From: Crocinitomicaceae bacterium
GTDB taxonomy: Bacteria > Bacteroidota > Bacteroidia > Flavobacteriales_D > Crocinitomicaceae
Assembly: GCA_002709305.1 (NCBI GenBank)
Contig: PAQM01000005.1
Coordinates: forward strand, 1 to 47,374
Direction: 5' to 3'
Length of the DNA stretch: 47,374 nt
In this document: positions 27,459-36,476 of the stretch, piece after piece
How positions within the stretch are numbered: the first letter of the stretch is position 1
Layout: the number at the start of each line of letters is the position of its first letter
The notes under the pieces: generated by a model
Told to the model about the DNA's origin: nothing
Database searches by the model: none
Seen by the model: only the letters and a program-made list of their open reading frames with translations
Program-made: the position numbers and the translations under genes

Positions 27459-27478
27459 GATTGAATTTTAATTCAATC
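27459..27478. repeat. 20-bp palindrome GATTGAATT-TT-AATTCAATC
   Basis: A perfect 9-bp inverted repeat around TT, 21 bp before the ATG of the 1707-aa gene, in a 125-bp spacer after the 1538-aa gene. It is the size and symmetry of a dimeric repressor site, or it may form a small hairpin in the leader. No bound factor can be named. Confidence 0.5.
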
Positions 27479-27499
27479 TATGCTATAAAAAATTATAAT

Positions 27500-30400
27500 A
27501 TGAGGGTGGCTATTTTTCTTGTAATTGCTTTCATTTGTTTGTCTCAAAGAGAGGAACAAATTGTTATTAGTGCAAGTAAGTTGTTTGAAAAAGAACAATA
27601 TGTCGATGCTACTCCTTTATATTTAAAGCTTTTATCATTGAACCCTAAGAATTCTGATTATAATTTTCGATATGGTACATGTATTCTGCATAAATCAAGT
27701 GAAAAATCAGAAGCTATTCGTTATTTATCATTTGCTGTAAATGATAAAAATATTGATCCTAGAGCATTTTATTTCTTAGGAAAAGCATTGCATCTTAATT
27801 ATCAATTTCAATCTGCAAAGGAAAATTATAATAAGTATTTATTAAATCGCGTAAAGAAAGACAAACGATATTTGGTAGAAAGGGAAATTGAAATGTGCGA
27901 AAATGGAAAACAACTTTTAAATCAAATTACAGATATTATTGTTAATGAAAAGCAAGAAATAGATAGGGATAAATTTTTTCGATTATATAATGATAAAGAT
28001 AAAATTGGAGGAGAAATTCTTGTTAGTGAAGAATTTCAATCTAGATTAGATAAGAAGAAAGGACATATTCCAATTGTACATTTTCCTTCTGGAGCAAAAG
28101 AGATCTATTATTCTAGTTATGGAAACAAAGATATTTCAGGAAAAGATATTTATATCAGAAGAAGATTGCCAGATGGAAGCTGGGGTGCTCCACAAAAACT
28201 TTCAGGTGACGTAAATACTGATGAAGATGAAGATTTTCCATATATGCATCCTAGCGGTAATTATCTATATTTTAGTTCAAGAGGACATAATTCTATGGGA
28301 GGATACGATGTTTTTCGTTCAGAATTCAATCCTAGAAATAATTCATTTAATCAGCCCGAAAACATTGATTTTGCCGTTAATTCACCAAGTGATGATTTAT
28401 TTTATGTGGTAGATTCATCATATGAAAATGCTTATTTTGCTTCTTCAAGACAAAGTGAAAATGGTAAGTTGCATGTTTATAATGTGCATGTAAATCGAAT
28501 ACCAATTCAAGAAATTATAGTAATGGGTGACTTTCTTTCAGAAATTAACCCTGATAATAAATCCATGCAAATTAAAGTAACTTCAGATGTTACAGGTGGT
28601 GAAATAGGAAAAATTCGATCAAATAATGAAGGCAAGTTTTCTTTTGTTTTCCCCAAGGGAGGTCAATATAACTATGAAGTTATAATAGATGGAAGTAATA
28701 ATATATATAATTTTTCTATTGAGCTTCCTTATTTAGATGAGTTTAAACCTTTAAAACAAAGGGCAATTCATTCAATTATTAATGGTAATGAAACTGTTAA
28801 TATTGTCAATTTATTTAATGATAAAATTGAAGGTGAAGAGGCTTTTTTAGCTGAATTGATTCGTAAAAGATCTGTTTTAGATGTTAATGTTAATCAATTT
28901 GATGTTGCTCAATTAGATGTACAAAAAGAATTGAATGATATTTTATCTGATATAGGATTGAAAAATATGTCTTTATCAGATATTAGTGATGAGCTAGAGA
29001 GGTTATCTGTTAGTGAATCATCAAGAGAAGAAACTAATAGTAGAGCTATATTAAATCTTAAAGGAATCATACAATCAAATTCCGAAATATTAAGTATTCT
29101 AGATAAAGAGGTTAATAGTTTAATTAATCAGTCTGACTCAGATTTGAATCCAGCAGAACAATATGACATTTTAATACAATCAAAACGATTAAATATTGAA
29201 AAAAATGAACTTGCAAAAGATATTCAGAATATTAATAGTATAATCAACGAGTTATCACAGATAAAATCTAATAATAGTGAGGTTAGTGCTTTAAAAAATC
29301 AGTTTAATGATTTATTGTTGGATGATAAGGAAAAAGAAGCACTAGAATTACTAAGAAATAATCAAAGTTTAATTAAAGAAGCGAGAAATTATTCTGGTAA
29401 GACTCTAGTGGATGATTTAATATCAGAGAATGTTAAATTGAATAATGAAATTGTTGCTTTAAAATCACAAAATTTTGAATTTGCAAATATTAAAGATGAT
29501 TTACGATCAGATTTAAATTCAATAAAGAATAAATATGAGATTGCAAGGAAAAAGGAAGCTGAAAGATTAAAAAAACTTATTACAGAAAAAGAGGAGGAGA
29601 TAGAGATTGTAAATAATTCTATTAAAGATCTTGAGAAGAAGATTGATTCTAAAACTGTTCAAGCAGATTTATTAGATAAAAAAATTATCCTATTTCAAAA
29701 AGTAATGTCGAATAATGATGTTGCTGTTATTGACGAATATAAGCTAAAAAAATCTATCCAAAAAGCACAGCAATCATTTGGTGAATTTGATCAATTAATC
29801 GAGACTAAATTAACTGAATCTAAAGAAAAATATGAGAACTCAATTTCTCAGAATACCAATATTGAAATCACTACAAATACCGATAGTGTATTTGATTACT
29901 CGGTAAAAGAGAAAGAATTTATATCTAAATATTCAGATGACATTAGGGATATTGAATCTTCAAATAAAACTGATTTAGAAAAGACAGAGTTATTAAAAGA
30001 GTTAAAGCTAATTCAATTAAAAGATATTGATGAAGAATTAAATATTGTCAATAATGATTTAAAGAATGGTATAGATAATCAATCATTAATTTCCTATGAA
30101 AAATTCTTATCAGATTTGTCTGCCCAGGTGACTGCTGAATTATCAGAATTAAACCAAATGATTAATGCATTAAATAATACTTCTTCAGTAATTGAAAGTG
30201 AATCTGATAATACAAAAGAAGATACTGTTCAGGAAATAGAAAATATTCCTGTTCGAAATGATAATATTGTTGATATTGAGTCTATTGTAGAAACTGATTC
30301 CCTTGTTTTAAATTTACCTCCAGATACATTAGAAATTGAAAATACATTAAATAAAGAGTTAGTTGAATCTTATAAAGTTCAAAAACAAAAAATATTAAAC

Positions 30401-32623
30401 AATGTAGATAATAAAGTAGATGATTATTCATACAATGAATCTTTATTGGTTTTAGAGGTCAATCAATTAGATATTCTTGAATCTAAGAAGGTATCTATTC
30501 AAAAGAAGCTTAATAAGAATCCAGAAAATAGTGAGTTAAATATTCAGATGGATTTTGTAAATAAATTAATAGATGATCAGAAAGTATTAGTCTCATCACA
30601 AAGAGATAAAACTATTGCCTCAATTTCTGATTTACAAATTGTTTCTAATAATATAGATATAGACAGTAATTATTCTAGTGCAAATCCAGAGGAAATAATT
30701 AGTCGTGAACAAGAATTACAAGAGGTTTTGATTCAACTTGTTAGAGAAAACAAAGAAAAGTTAAAACGTTCTTATTCTGTTTCTGTTGATTTGGAAAATG
30801 TCATTTTAGAGCGTGCTATTTCAGATAGTAAAAAACGTATGGTGGAGTTAAATCAAGTTCCTGAAGATAATGAAAACGATGTCTTAGAAGCACAGATTGA
30901 ATTAGATATTGAAAAGAGTAAGGAGGTACAGTTAGATTTAGATTCTACTAATATCAAGCCAATTGAATCAGAAAGTATAGTGATAGAAGAAATTTTGAAA
31001 GAGTCTAATAATGTTAAATCTTTAGAAGATAAAAAGCAGTTGTTACAACAAGCTGAATTAAGACAAGAGAAATTAGATTCTAACATTTTAGAATTATTAC
31101 AAGATCAAAAAATAAATAAAATAGAGCAGCAAAATAATGTTGTATTAGTATCGAAAGAATATTTAGAAGAAAAAAGAAGAAAATTTACTGTTAGAATAGG
31201 TGAGTTGTCTTCTGAGATAATAAGTAAGGAAGAGGAAATAAATAACGCTGTTAAAAAAGATATACCAATTTTAGAAGTTAAAAGAACATCCTTAATAACT
31301 GAAAAGTCATTCCTTGAGTCACAAATAGAAAATATTGATGATCGTATACAGGAATTAAATAAGAATAATGTATCTAGTATTATTAGTGATAAGGCTAAAG
31401 TATTAGATATTTCAAAAGAAAAAGAGCGTGAGATAGCCTTAAGTGAGAATTATAATAGGTATTATGAAATATCAAAAGAGGCTATATCTCTAGAAAATGA
31501 AATAACAAGAGTTAATAGTGAAATTGAAAAAGAGCAAAAACAATTTAATGAGAATTTTGTAGACTTTTCATCTGATGACAATAGGATTAGATTAAAAGTG
31601 AAGTCTATTAAAGATAAACAAGACCTGATTAGAAAGTATACTCTTGATTTGATCAAATATAAAACGGATGCTGAAAAATTATTAGAAAATTCGGAAGATA
31701 AGTTGGCTATTCAAAATTTGGCACTTCGAGGTATTAAACCATTAGAAATCGAAACAATTACCACAGAGTTAGTAAATATACCTGCTACTGGATTTTCTAT
31801 TACTAGAAATAAACCAAGTGTTTATTCTGAAAAAAATCCTATTCCAATTGGAGTGAAGCATCCATCAGGTCTAGTTTATAGAGTTCAGGTTGGTGCTTTT
31901 GCAAAGCCTATTCCTCAAGACTTATTTAAAGAGTTTAATCCAGTATCTGGAGAAAAGATAGGTAAGACTAATATTACTAGATATATGGTTGGGTTTTTTA
32001 ATAATAGTGTTGATGTAGTCAATGCTAGAACACAGATTAGATCACTTGGATATTCTGATGCTTTTGTAGTTGCATATTGTGATGGTAAACGTATAAGATT
32101 TGGAGATGCTCGTAGAATGCAAGCTCAAGGAATATGTGTTTCAAAATCAATGAATGATATTGTATTTGAAGTAGCTAAAAGTACACTAGACAAATTAGCT
32201 ATTTCTCCTACAAATAATTCTAATAATGTTAAACAAGAGAATAAGTTGACTACTACAATAAATTCTGTCAATAGTAGTTTAAAAATAGAAGAAAACATAT
32301 CAGATAATTCTTCTACAAAACCTGTAGCAGAATCTAAAAATGGCTTAAAGAAAGAACTTTTCTTTACTGTTCAAGTAGGTGTTTTTAATCGACCAATATC
32401 TATAGAGGATAGTTTTAAAATTCCAGATGTGTTCAGTATTAAATTGCCAAATGGTCAGGTAAGATATGCATCAGGTATCTATAATACTATTGAAGAATGT
32501 TTACCAAGAAGAGACGAGGCAATCAAATCTGGTATAAAAGGACCATTTATAACTGCATATCTAAATGGTGAAAGAATATCTATTTCAAAAGCAAAAAAAA
32601 TATTACTAGAACAAGGTAATTAA
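27500..32623 (+). CDS. PorE-like envelope protein: TPR - PD40 propeller - CRD - long coiled coil - two SPOR domains
   Basis: A 1707-aa protein starting at ATG 27500 (MRVAIFLVIAFICLS signal peptide). A TTG at 27461 would put 13 residues before it and is unlikely. Residues about 22-140 are TPR-like. About 200-330 carry PD40 propeller strands (KEIYYSSYGNKDISGKDIYI; NYLYFSSRGHNSMGGYDVF). About 335-410 look like a carboxypeptidase-regulatory-type domain. About 440-1440 is Glu/Lys/Ile-rich coiled coil. Two SPOR-like peptidoglycan-binding repeats end it: YRVQVGAFAKPI (about 1460) and FTVQVGVFNRPI (about 1624). PorE of the type IX system has the same front half but an OmpA-like end. An envelope-spanning structural role is inferred. 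Confidence 0.83.
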   Translation: MRVAIFLVIAFICLSQREEQIVISASKLFEKEQYVDATPLYLKLLSLNPKNSDYNFRYGTCILHKSSEKSEAIRYLSFAVNDKNIDPRAFYFLGKALHLNYQFQSAKENYNKYLLNRVKKDKRYLVEREIEMCENGKQLLNQITDIIVNEKQEIDRDKFFRLYNDKDKIGGEILVSEEFQSRLDKKKGHIPIVHFPSGAKEIYYSSYGNKDISGKDIYIRRRLPDGSWGAPQKLSGDVNTDEDEDFPYMHPSGNYLYFSSRGHNSMGGYDVFRSEFNPRNNSFNQPENIDFAVNSPSDDLFYVVDSSYENAYFASSRQSENGKLHVYNVHVNRIPIQEIIVMGDFLSEINPDNKSMQIKVTSDVTGGEIGKIRSNNEGKFSFVFPKGGQYNYEVIIDGSNNIYNFSIELPYLDEFKPLKQRAIHSIINGNETVNIVNLFNDKIEGEEAFLAELIRKRSVLDVNVNQFDVAQLDVQKELNDILSDIGLKNMSLSDISDELERLSVSESSREETNSRAILNLKGIIQSNSEILSILDKEVNSLINQSDSDLNPAEQYDILIQSKRLNIEKNELAKDIQNINSIINELSQIKSNNSEVSALKNQFNDLLLDDKEKEALELLRNNQSLIKEARNYSGKTLVDDLISENVKLNNEIVALKSQNFEFANIKDDLRSDLNSIKNKYEIARKKEAERLKKLITEKEEEIEIVNNSIKDLEKKIDSKTVQADLLDKKIILFQKVMSNNDVAVIDEYKLKKSIQKAQQSFGEFDQLIETKLTESKEKYENSISQNTNIEITTNTDSVFDYSVKEKEFISKYSDDIRDIESSNKTDLEKTELLKELKLIQLKDIDEELNIVNNDLKNGIDNQSLISYEKFLSDLSAQVTAELSELNQMINALNNTSSVIESESDNTKEDTVQEIENIPVRNDNIVDIESIVETDSLVLNLPPDTLEIENTLNKELVESYKVQKQKILNNVDNKVDDYSYNESLLVLEVNQLDILESKKVSIQKKLNKNPENSELNIQMDFVNKLIDDQKVLVSSQRDKTIASISDLQIVSNNIDIDSNYSSANPEEIISREQELQEVLIQLVRENKEKLKRSYSVSVDLENVILERAISDSKKRMVELNQVPEDNENDVLEAQIELDIEKSKEVQLDLDSTNIKPIESESIVIEEILKESNNVKSLEDKKQLLQQAELRQEKLDSNILELLQDQKINKIEQQNNVVLVSKEYLEEKRRKFTVRIGELSSEIISKEEEINNAVKKDIPILEVKRTSLITEKSFLESQIENIDDRIQELNKNNVSSIISDKAKVLDISKEKEREIALSENYNRYYEISKEAISLENEITRVNSEIEKEQKQFNENFVDFSSDDNRIRLKVKSIKDKQDLIRKYTLDLIKYKTDAEKLLENSEDKLAIQNLALRGIKPLEIETITTELVNIPATGFSITRNKPSVYSEKNPIPIGVKHPSGLVYRVQVGAFAKPIPQDLFKEFNPVSGEKIGKTNITRYMVGFFNNSVDVVNARTQIRSLGYSDAFVVAYCDGKRIRFGDARRMQAQGICVSKSMNDIVFEVAKSTLDKLAISPTNNSNNVKQENKLTTTINSVNSSLKIEENISDNSSTKPVAESKNGLKKELFFTVQVGVFNRPISIEDSFKIPDVFSIKLPNGQVRYASGIYNTIEECLPRRDEAIKSGIKGPFITAYLNGERISISKAKKILLEQGN

Positions 32624-32634
32624 TCTATTTTTTA

Positions 32635-32664
32635 TAAATTACACCTATATTTAGATGTAATTTA
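32635..32664. other. Hairpin between the 1707-aa gene and clpS
   Basis: TAAATTACA (32635-32643) pairs with TGTAATTTA (32656-32664), 9 bp with a 12-nt loop, ending 7 bp before the clpS ATG. It is A/T-rich and lacks a U-run on the plus strand, so it may be a processing site or weak attenuator and not a full terminator. Confidence 0.35.
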
Positions 32665-32671
32665 AAAAAGT

Positions 32672-32944
32672 ATGTCACAAATAGAAACATCTTTAGAAGA
32701 GTTATTGTTAGAAACAAAGGTTGAACAAAGAAATTTAATCGTTTTAAATGATGATTTTAACACCTTTGATCATGTAATTGAATCTCTAGTTAAGGTAGTA
32801 AAACATACAAGAATTCAGGCGGAACAATGTACATTAATCGTTCATTATAAAGGAAAGTGTCATGTTAAGACTGGTAGCTATTCTGAATTAGAGCCTATGT
32901 GCACTGCACTCTTAGATCGAGGAATTACAGCAGAAATAGATTAG
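32672..32944 (+). CDS. clpS: ATP-dependent Clp protease adaptor ClpS
   Basis: A 90-aa adaptor that brings N-degron substrates to ClpAP/ClpCP. A flexible acidic N-terminus is followed by LIVLNDDFNTFDHVIESLVKVV, which includes the ND-D-T ligand pocket. EQCTLIVHYKGKCHVKTGSY and LEPMCTALLDRGITAEI complete the fold. Length is typical. prmA and clpS are often near neighbours in Bacteroidota; here two giant genes lie between them. tRNA-Arg follows at once. Confidence 0.93.
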   Translation: MSQIETSLEELLLETKVEQRNLIVLNDDFNTFDHVIESLVKVVKHTRIQAEQCTLIVHYKGKCHVKTGSYSELEPMCTALLDRGITAEID

Positions 32945-32973
32945 TCTAATCGTAAATTACCTTATCTCTCTTA

Positions 32974-33004
32974 TTGCTAATAAGGAAAAAACACGTTATA
33001 TTCG
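32974..33004 (+). promoter_or_regulatory. Promoter of tRNA-Arg (TTG-N20-TATATTCG)
   Basis: TTG at 32974-32976 is 20 bp before TATATTCG (32997-33004), a one-base variant of the Bacteroidota TAnnTTTG element at the standard spacing. The predicted start is a few bases before the mature tRNA 5' end at 33015. Confidence 0.55.
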
Positions 33005-33014
33005 CGCTTCAATT

Positions 33015-33088
33015 GGCCCCGTAGCTCAACTGAATAGAGCACTACATTACGGCTGTAGAGGTTTCAAGTTTGAATCTTGACGGGGTCA
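33015..33088 (+). tRNA. tRNA-Arg (anticodon ACG)
   Basis: Acceptor GGCCCCG (33015-33021) pairs with CGGGGTC (33081-33087), including one G-U, with discriminator A at 33088. The anticodon stem CTACA/TGTAG encloses TTACGGC, giving ACG. T-arm TCAAG-TTTGAAT-CTTGA is intact. 74 nt, no encoded CCA. A terminator follows at once. Its 3' end is the left copy of the direct repeat that marks the accessory region to the right. Confidence 0.95.
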
Positions 33089-33103
33089 CAAAGCACCATT
33101 CCA
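33084..33103 (+). repeat. Putative att repeat, copy A (tRNA-Arg 3' end)
   Basis: The 20-mer GGTCACAAAGCACCATTCCA covers the last 5 nt of tRNA-Arg and the left arm of its terminator. It recurs without mismatch at 36736-36755. This is the typical form of an integrase attachment core at a tRNA 3' end; I infer integration of the 33.1-36.7 kb block. Confidence 0.7.
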
Positions 33104-33124
33104 CCTAAGTTTGGTGCTTTTTTT
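33090..33124 (+). terminator. Terminator of tRNA-Arg
   Basis: AAAGCACCA (33090-33098) pairs with TGGTGCTTT (33112-33120), followed by a T run. A near-identical hairpin follows repeat copy B. Confidence 0.85.
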
Positions 33125-33160
33125 ATTTTATCAAATGTATTATGTTATTATTCTTTAGTA

Positions 33161-36100
33161 CTATACAAAAGTGACAAATTCGTTATAAATCTTTGCAGGT
33201 ACTTTATTTTCTAAATTCATAGTAAATAAGATTGGCTTGGATCCCTCGAAAGAATCTACGACACCTTTACCAATGTAAATGAAATCTTGAGACTCACCGT
33301 CCATTACCTTGAACTTCCTGACGAATAAATGAAGATCAATGTTATATGAAACGTGGTTGATTATATTTTTTCCTTGTGTAGTATCTAGACCTGTTTTATC
33401 TGGGCTATCCCATTGAAATATTGAGTCACTAATAAATTTGTCTCTGAAAGGTGTAGCATCTTCGTCTTTATGTAGGTCAATGAAAAGATAGTATTCTTTG
33501 ACCTTGCCTGTGGAATCATCAAAGTTAGGGATTGTTGAACCTCTAAAAGCACTATGTTTTTTATTGTAGTTACAAGTTAGAGCAACTTTTCTCATGCTGT
33601 ATTGCGTAAAAGGTTTAAGGTCTGGATAATTATGGTCCCGATTAGCAAACTCATTTTCATACCTACAAATTCCATAGTTTATAGAGTCAAGGAATATTTT
33701 TTTGATATGTTCTTCTTTAATTACAGAATTTAAGTTGTCAGATAATCTAAAGAAATCAAAGTTGTCATTGGAATTTCCAATAATTGGATACTTTTTGTTA
33801 TCTGCTGCATCAAAAAATACTCCTGATAACAACTGTAGACAATTTATTAGTGTCTCATCTGAAATATTATTTAGATGTTTTAAGCACTCATTTTTTAATG
33901 TGATTTTAGAAAAGCTTCCTTTTGTAACGATTAATTTAAATGCTATTAAATCAACAAGTCTTTTTGCGGGAAGGTGGTCTTCAATTAACCTTAAGAATTT
34001 TTCAGCTACCTCGTTTGAAAAGAACTTGTTTTGAGTGAAATTATCTTTTTCAACTCTTTTCTGAAAAGCCAGAAACGTTTTTGATTTACTATCTCTAAAG
34101 CCCATAGGGTCAGGTGCACCATCAACTGAGAAAAAATCTAATAATGTTGGGATTCGGTTTCCTAATGATAACTTAAAGGATAAGTAGGCTTCCTTGTTAT
34201 GTGCAAATGAATTAAAATTTTCATTTTCAATTTGTTTCAGTATTTGCTCTTTTGCAATTTTATCTAATTGAATATAAGTACATCCTGGAAGGTTCGAAAA
34301 GTCAGTTTTAACTGATACTTTAAGAGAGTCTTTATCGAAAAATTTCCGACCATTTAAAGCTATTGCAAGCATAAAAGATTTGGAGTAATTTCCAATAAAA
34401 TCTAATATAGTTACAAAGCTTTTAGATTTATGTTTTCTGAGCCCTCTACCAAGTTGTTGGATAAAAATAATTGGAGACTCTGTAGGTCTTAGCATCAAAA
34501 TTGTGTTGATGCTCGGTATGTCTATACCTTCATTAAATATATCAATCGTGAAAATTATTTCTAAGGTATCTGAATCCGATTCTAATTTTTGAATGGCACT
34601 CTTTCTAACTTCTGGTTTGTCATCACCTGTTAGATAAGTAGATACAATTCCTCTGGAATTAAATTCATTTGACATAAATACTGCATGCTCCACAGAAAAA
34701 CAAAAGCCAATCCCCCTTCTTTTGTCTCCCTCGTATCCATAAAAATTCATTTTATTGATTACATGTTCAACACGTGAGTTTGTCTGTAATTGTTTAGCAA
34801 CTTCAGCTATTTCTTTCATATTTACACCTGAATAATCAACACCTTCCGCATCTGTTATTCCAAAATAATGAAAAGGAACTACAAGGTCTTCATCTAGTGC
34901 ATCACGAAGTCTTATCTCAATCGCAATATTGTTATCGAAAGTTTCATAGATGTCCTGAGCGTCACCACGTTCAGGTGTTGCTGTCATTCCTAAAAGAAAT
35001 TTTGGATTGAAGTATTTAATAATACGTTTGTAGGTGTCACCACCTATATGATGTGCTTCATCGATAATGATATATTCAAATTCAGTAGGTGAAAATTTAT
35101 TTTTATAGTTATCAAGCGAAATGTTAGTAGAGAATAAGTAGTCTGCTTCAAAATCTTTGCGATTTCCTGAAAGGATACCGTATTTCTTATTTTCTTTCTT
35201 TGGTATAATGTTGTTAAATGAATCGATAGCTGCGTTCAAAATATCTTCTCTATGAACGATGAAAAGCATCTTATTAGGCTTTACTTTAGCTACATCAAAA
35301 GCTGACATGTAAGTTTTTCCAGAGCCTGTAGCTGCAATCACTATTGCTTTTTTTTCACCGTACAATCTAAGTCTCTCCAGAGAGTTTAATGCATCTACTT
35401 GCATACTGTTCGGCTTAACTTCATTTAATTCTTCTAGAAATAGATTATTTTTTCTTTCGATTGACTTCAATGAAAGAAGAAATTTTTCATATTGATTTAA
35501 CACCTCATCTGTTGCAAAACTGGAAATGTTCCAGATTCTTTCAAAATCTTCTAATATTTTTTGAATTATTTCGTCCTTGTTTTTTGAAATAAATGAAACA
35601 TTCCATTCAATATTGCTCATTAAGGCACTTTGGGTAATATTTGAAGAGCCAATTATTACTTTGAAAAACGCTTCATATTCGAAAATATATGCTTTTGGGT
35701 GGAACCCCTTATTTTTCTCAGCAATAAATATTTTTGTTTTAATATTTTTAAAATTATTTATTTCCCTTACCGCTTTAGGTTCAGTAAAATTAAGATAGGT
35801 TGAGGTAACTACTTTTCCTTCGATTCCAAGTTTTTCAGCAGCAGCCAGTTGCTCTAATAACAGTTGTACTCCACTAAATGTAATAAAGGCTACGTTGAAG
35901 TAAAAACTCTTACAGCCGATCATATTGGTTTTAAGTTCCTGTAGAACATTCTCATTGCTATTATTGAGAATCAATCTATTTTCCATCTCAGATACGAGTT
36001 TTTGAACAATAGGTATATCTGCAGCTGCCCAGTCTAATCGTATCAGGTCCTTAGGTTCAAGCCATTTACAGTCTATGTGCTCTGTCAGTTTTAGATTTCG

Positions 36101-36376
36101 ATCTTTGCAGTTACATAAAAATGCATGCATCGTTAGATGAAAGTCAGGGTATTGATGCTCTACTGTTAGGAATTTTTCTTTTGGCATAACATCAAGCATT
36201 AGCTCTTCTTTAAGCTCTCTAATCAAGGTTTCTTTGAGCGTTTCACCTTCTTCTATTTTACCGCCTGGAAATTCAAATTTTTCTGAAATGTAACTGAATT
36301 TGTTTTTACATCTCTGTACACAAAGAATTTCTCCTTTTTCCATAACGATCGCCGCAGCAACTTCTACTCTTTTCAT
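33161..36376 (-). CDS. NUDIX - PLD-like nuclease - SF2 helicase - DUF3427 fusion protein (candidate defence protein)
   Basis: A 1071-aa multidomain protein. I chose ATG 36374-36376 (MKRVEVAAAIV), the natural NUDIX N-terminus; the open frame extends 26 codons upstream. NUDIX: G39, E45, R53-E54 and E57-E58 of the box are kept, but its final Gly is Met. PLD-like domain: H226-x-K228 and GSSNIT (243-248). Helicase: AATGSGKT (348-355), DEAH (439-442), TAT (465-467), FNEGIDIPSI and QLGRGLRKHK (641-650). The rest (about 690-1071) fits DUF3427, with IFQWDSPDKTGLD near the end. It should hydrolyse a nucleotide, cut nucleic acid and translocate on it. Sole intact gene of block 1, next to tRNA-Arg, slightly higher G+C than the backbone. 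Confidence 0.85.
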   Translation of the reverse strand: MKRVEVAAAIVMEKGEILCVQRCKNKFSYISEKFEFPGGKIEEGETLKETLIRELKEELMLDVMPKEKFLTVEHQYPDFHLTMHAFLCNCKDRNLKLTEHIDCKWLEPKDLIRLDWAAADIPIVQKLVSEMENRLILNNSNENVLQELKTNMIGCKSFYFNVAFITFSGVQLLLEQLAAAEKLGIEGKVVTSTYLNFTEPKAVREINNFKNIKTKIFIAEKNKGFHPKAYIFEYEAFFKVIIGSSNITQSALMSNIEWNVSFISKNKDEIIQKILEDFERIWNISSFATDEVLNQYEKFLLSLKSIERKNNLFLEELNEVKPNSMQVDALNSLERLRLYGEKKAIVIAATGSGKTYMSAFDVAKVKPNKMLFIVHREDILNAAIDSFNNIIPKKENKKYGILSGNRKDFEADYLFSTNISLDNYKNKFSPTEFEYIIIDEAHHIGGDTYKRIIKYFNPKFLLGMTATPERGDAQDIYETFDNNIAIEIRLRDALDEDLVVPFHYFGITDAEGVDYSGVNMKEIAEVAKQLQTNSRVEHVINKMNFYGYEGDKRRGIGFCFSVEHAVFMSNEFNSRGIVSTYLTGDDKPEVRKSAIQKLESDSDTLEIIFTIDIFNEGIDIPSINTILMLRPTESPIIFIQQLGRGLRKHKSKSFVTILDFIGNYSKSFMLAIALNGRKFFDKDSLKVSVKTDFSNLPGCTYIQLDKIAKEQILKQIENENFNSFAHNKEAYLSFKLSLGNRIPTLLDFFSVDGAPDPMGFRDSKSKTFLAFQKRVEKDNFTQNKFFSNEVAEKFLRLIEDHLPAKRLVDLIAFKLIVTKGSFSKITLKNECLKHLNNISDETLINCLQLLSGVFFDAADNKKYPIIGNSNDNFDFFRLSDNLNSVIKEEHIKKIFLDSINYGICRYENEFANRDHNYPDLKPFTQYSMRKVALTCNYNKKHSAFRGSTIPNFDDSTGKVKEYYLFIDLHKDEDATPFRDKFISDSIFQWDSPDKTGLDTTQGKNIINHVSYNIDLHLFVRKFKVMDGESQDFIYIGKGVVDSFEGSKPILFTMNLENKVPAKIYNEFVTFV

Positions 36377-36393
36377 TAAATAGTTTTGGAAAT

Positions 36394-36401
36394 CAAATTT
36401 A
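36394..36401 (-). promoter_or_regulatory. Candidate -7 element (TAAATTTG on the minus strand)
   Basis: Read on the minus strand, TAAATTTG matches TAnnTTTG and lies 17 bp before the chosen ATG (36376) of the NUDIX-helicase gene. It supports the shorter start. No -33 TTG was found. Confidence 0.35.
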
Positions 36402-36476
36402 ATTATTCTTATTTTAAAATCATTTAATGAATGCATTATACACCTTATATGCATATAGGTATTATTGTGTTAAGAA

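Noticed and set aside
27461-27499. TTG start at 27461 for the 1707-aa protein
   Set aside because: It would place 13 polar residues before a good signal peptide and lies inside the palindrome; ATG 27500 is preferred.
27500-32623. Naming the 1707-aa protein PorE
   Set aside because: The front half fits, but the OmpA-like C-terminal domain that defines PorE is not present.
33702-34034. 110-aa plus-strand frame inside the NUDIX-helicase gene
   Set aside because: Antisense to the conserved DUF3427 region and with no recognisable features.
33161-36376. Assigning the fusion protein to a named defence system such as Mokosh or DISARM
   Set aside because: PLD and helicase parts occur in those, but the domain order, NUDIX and DUF3427 do not match what I know of them.
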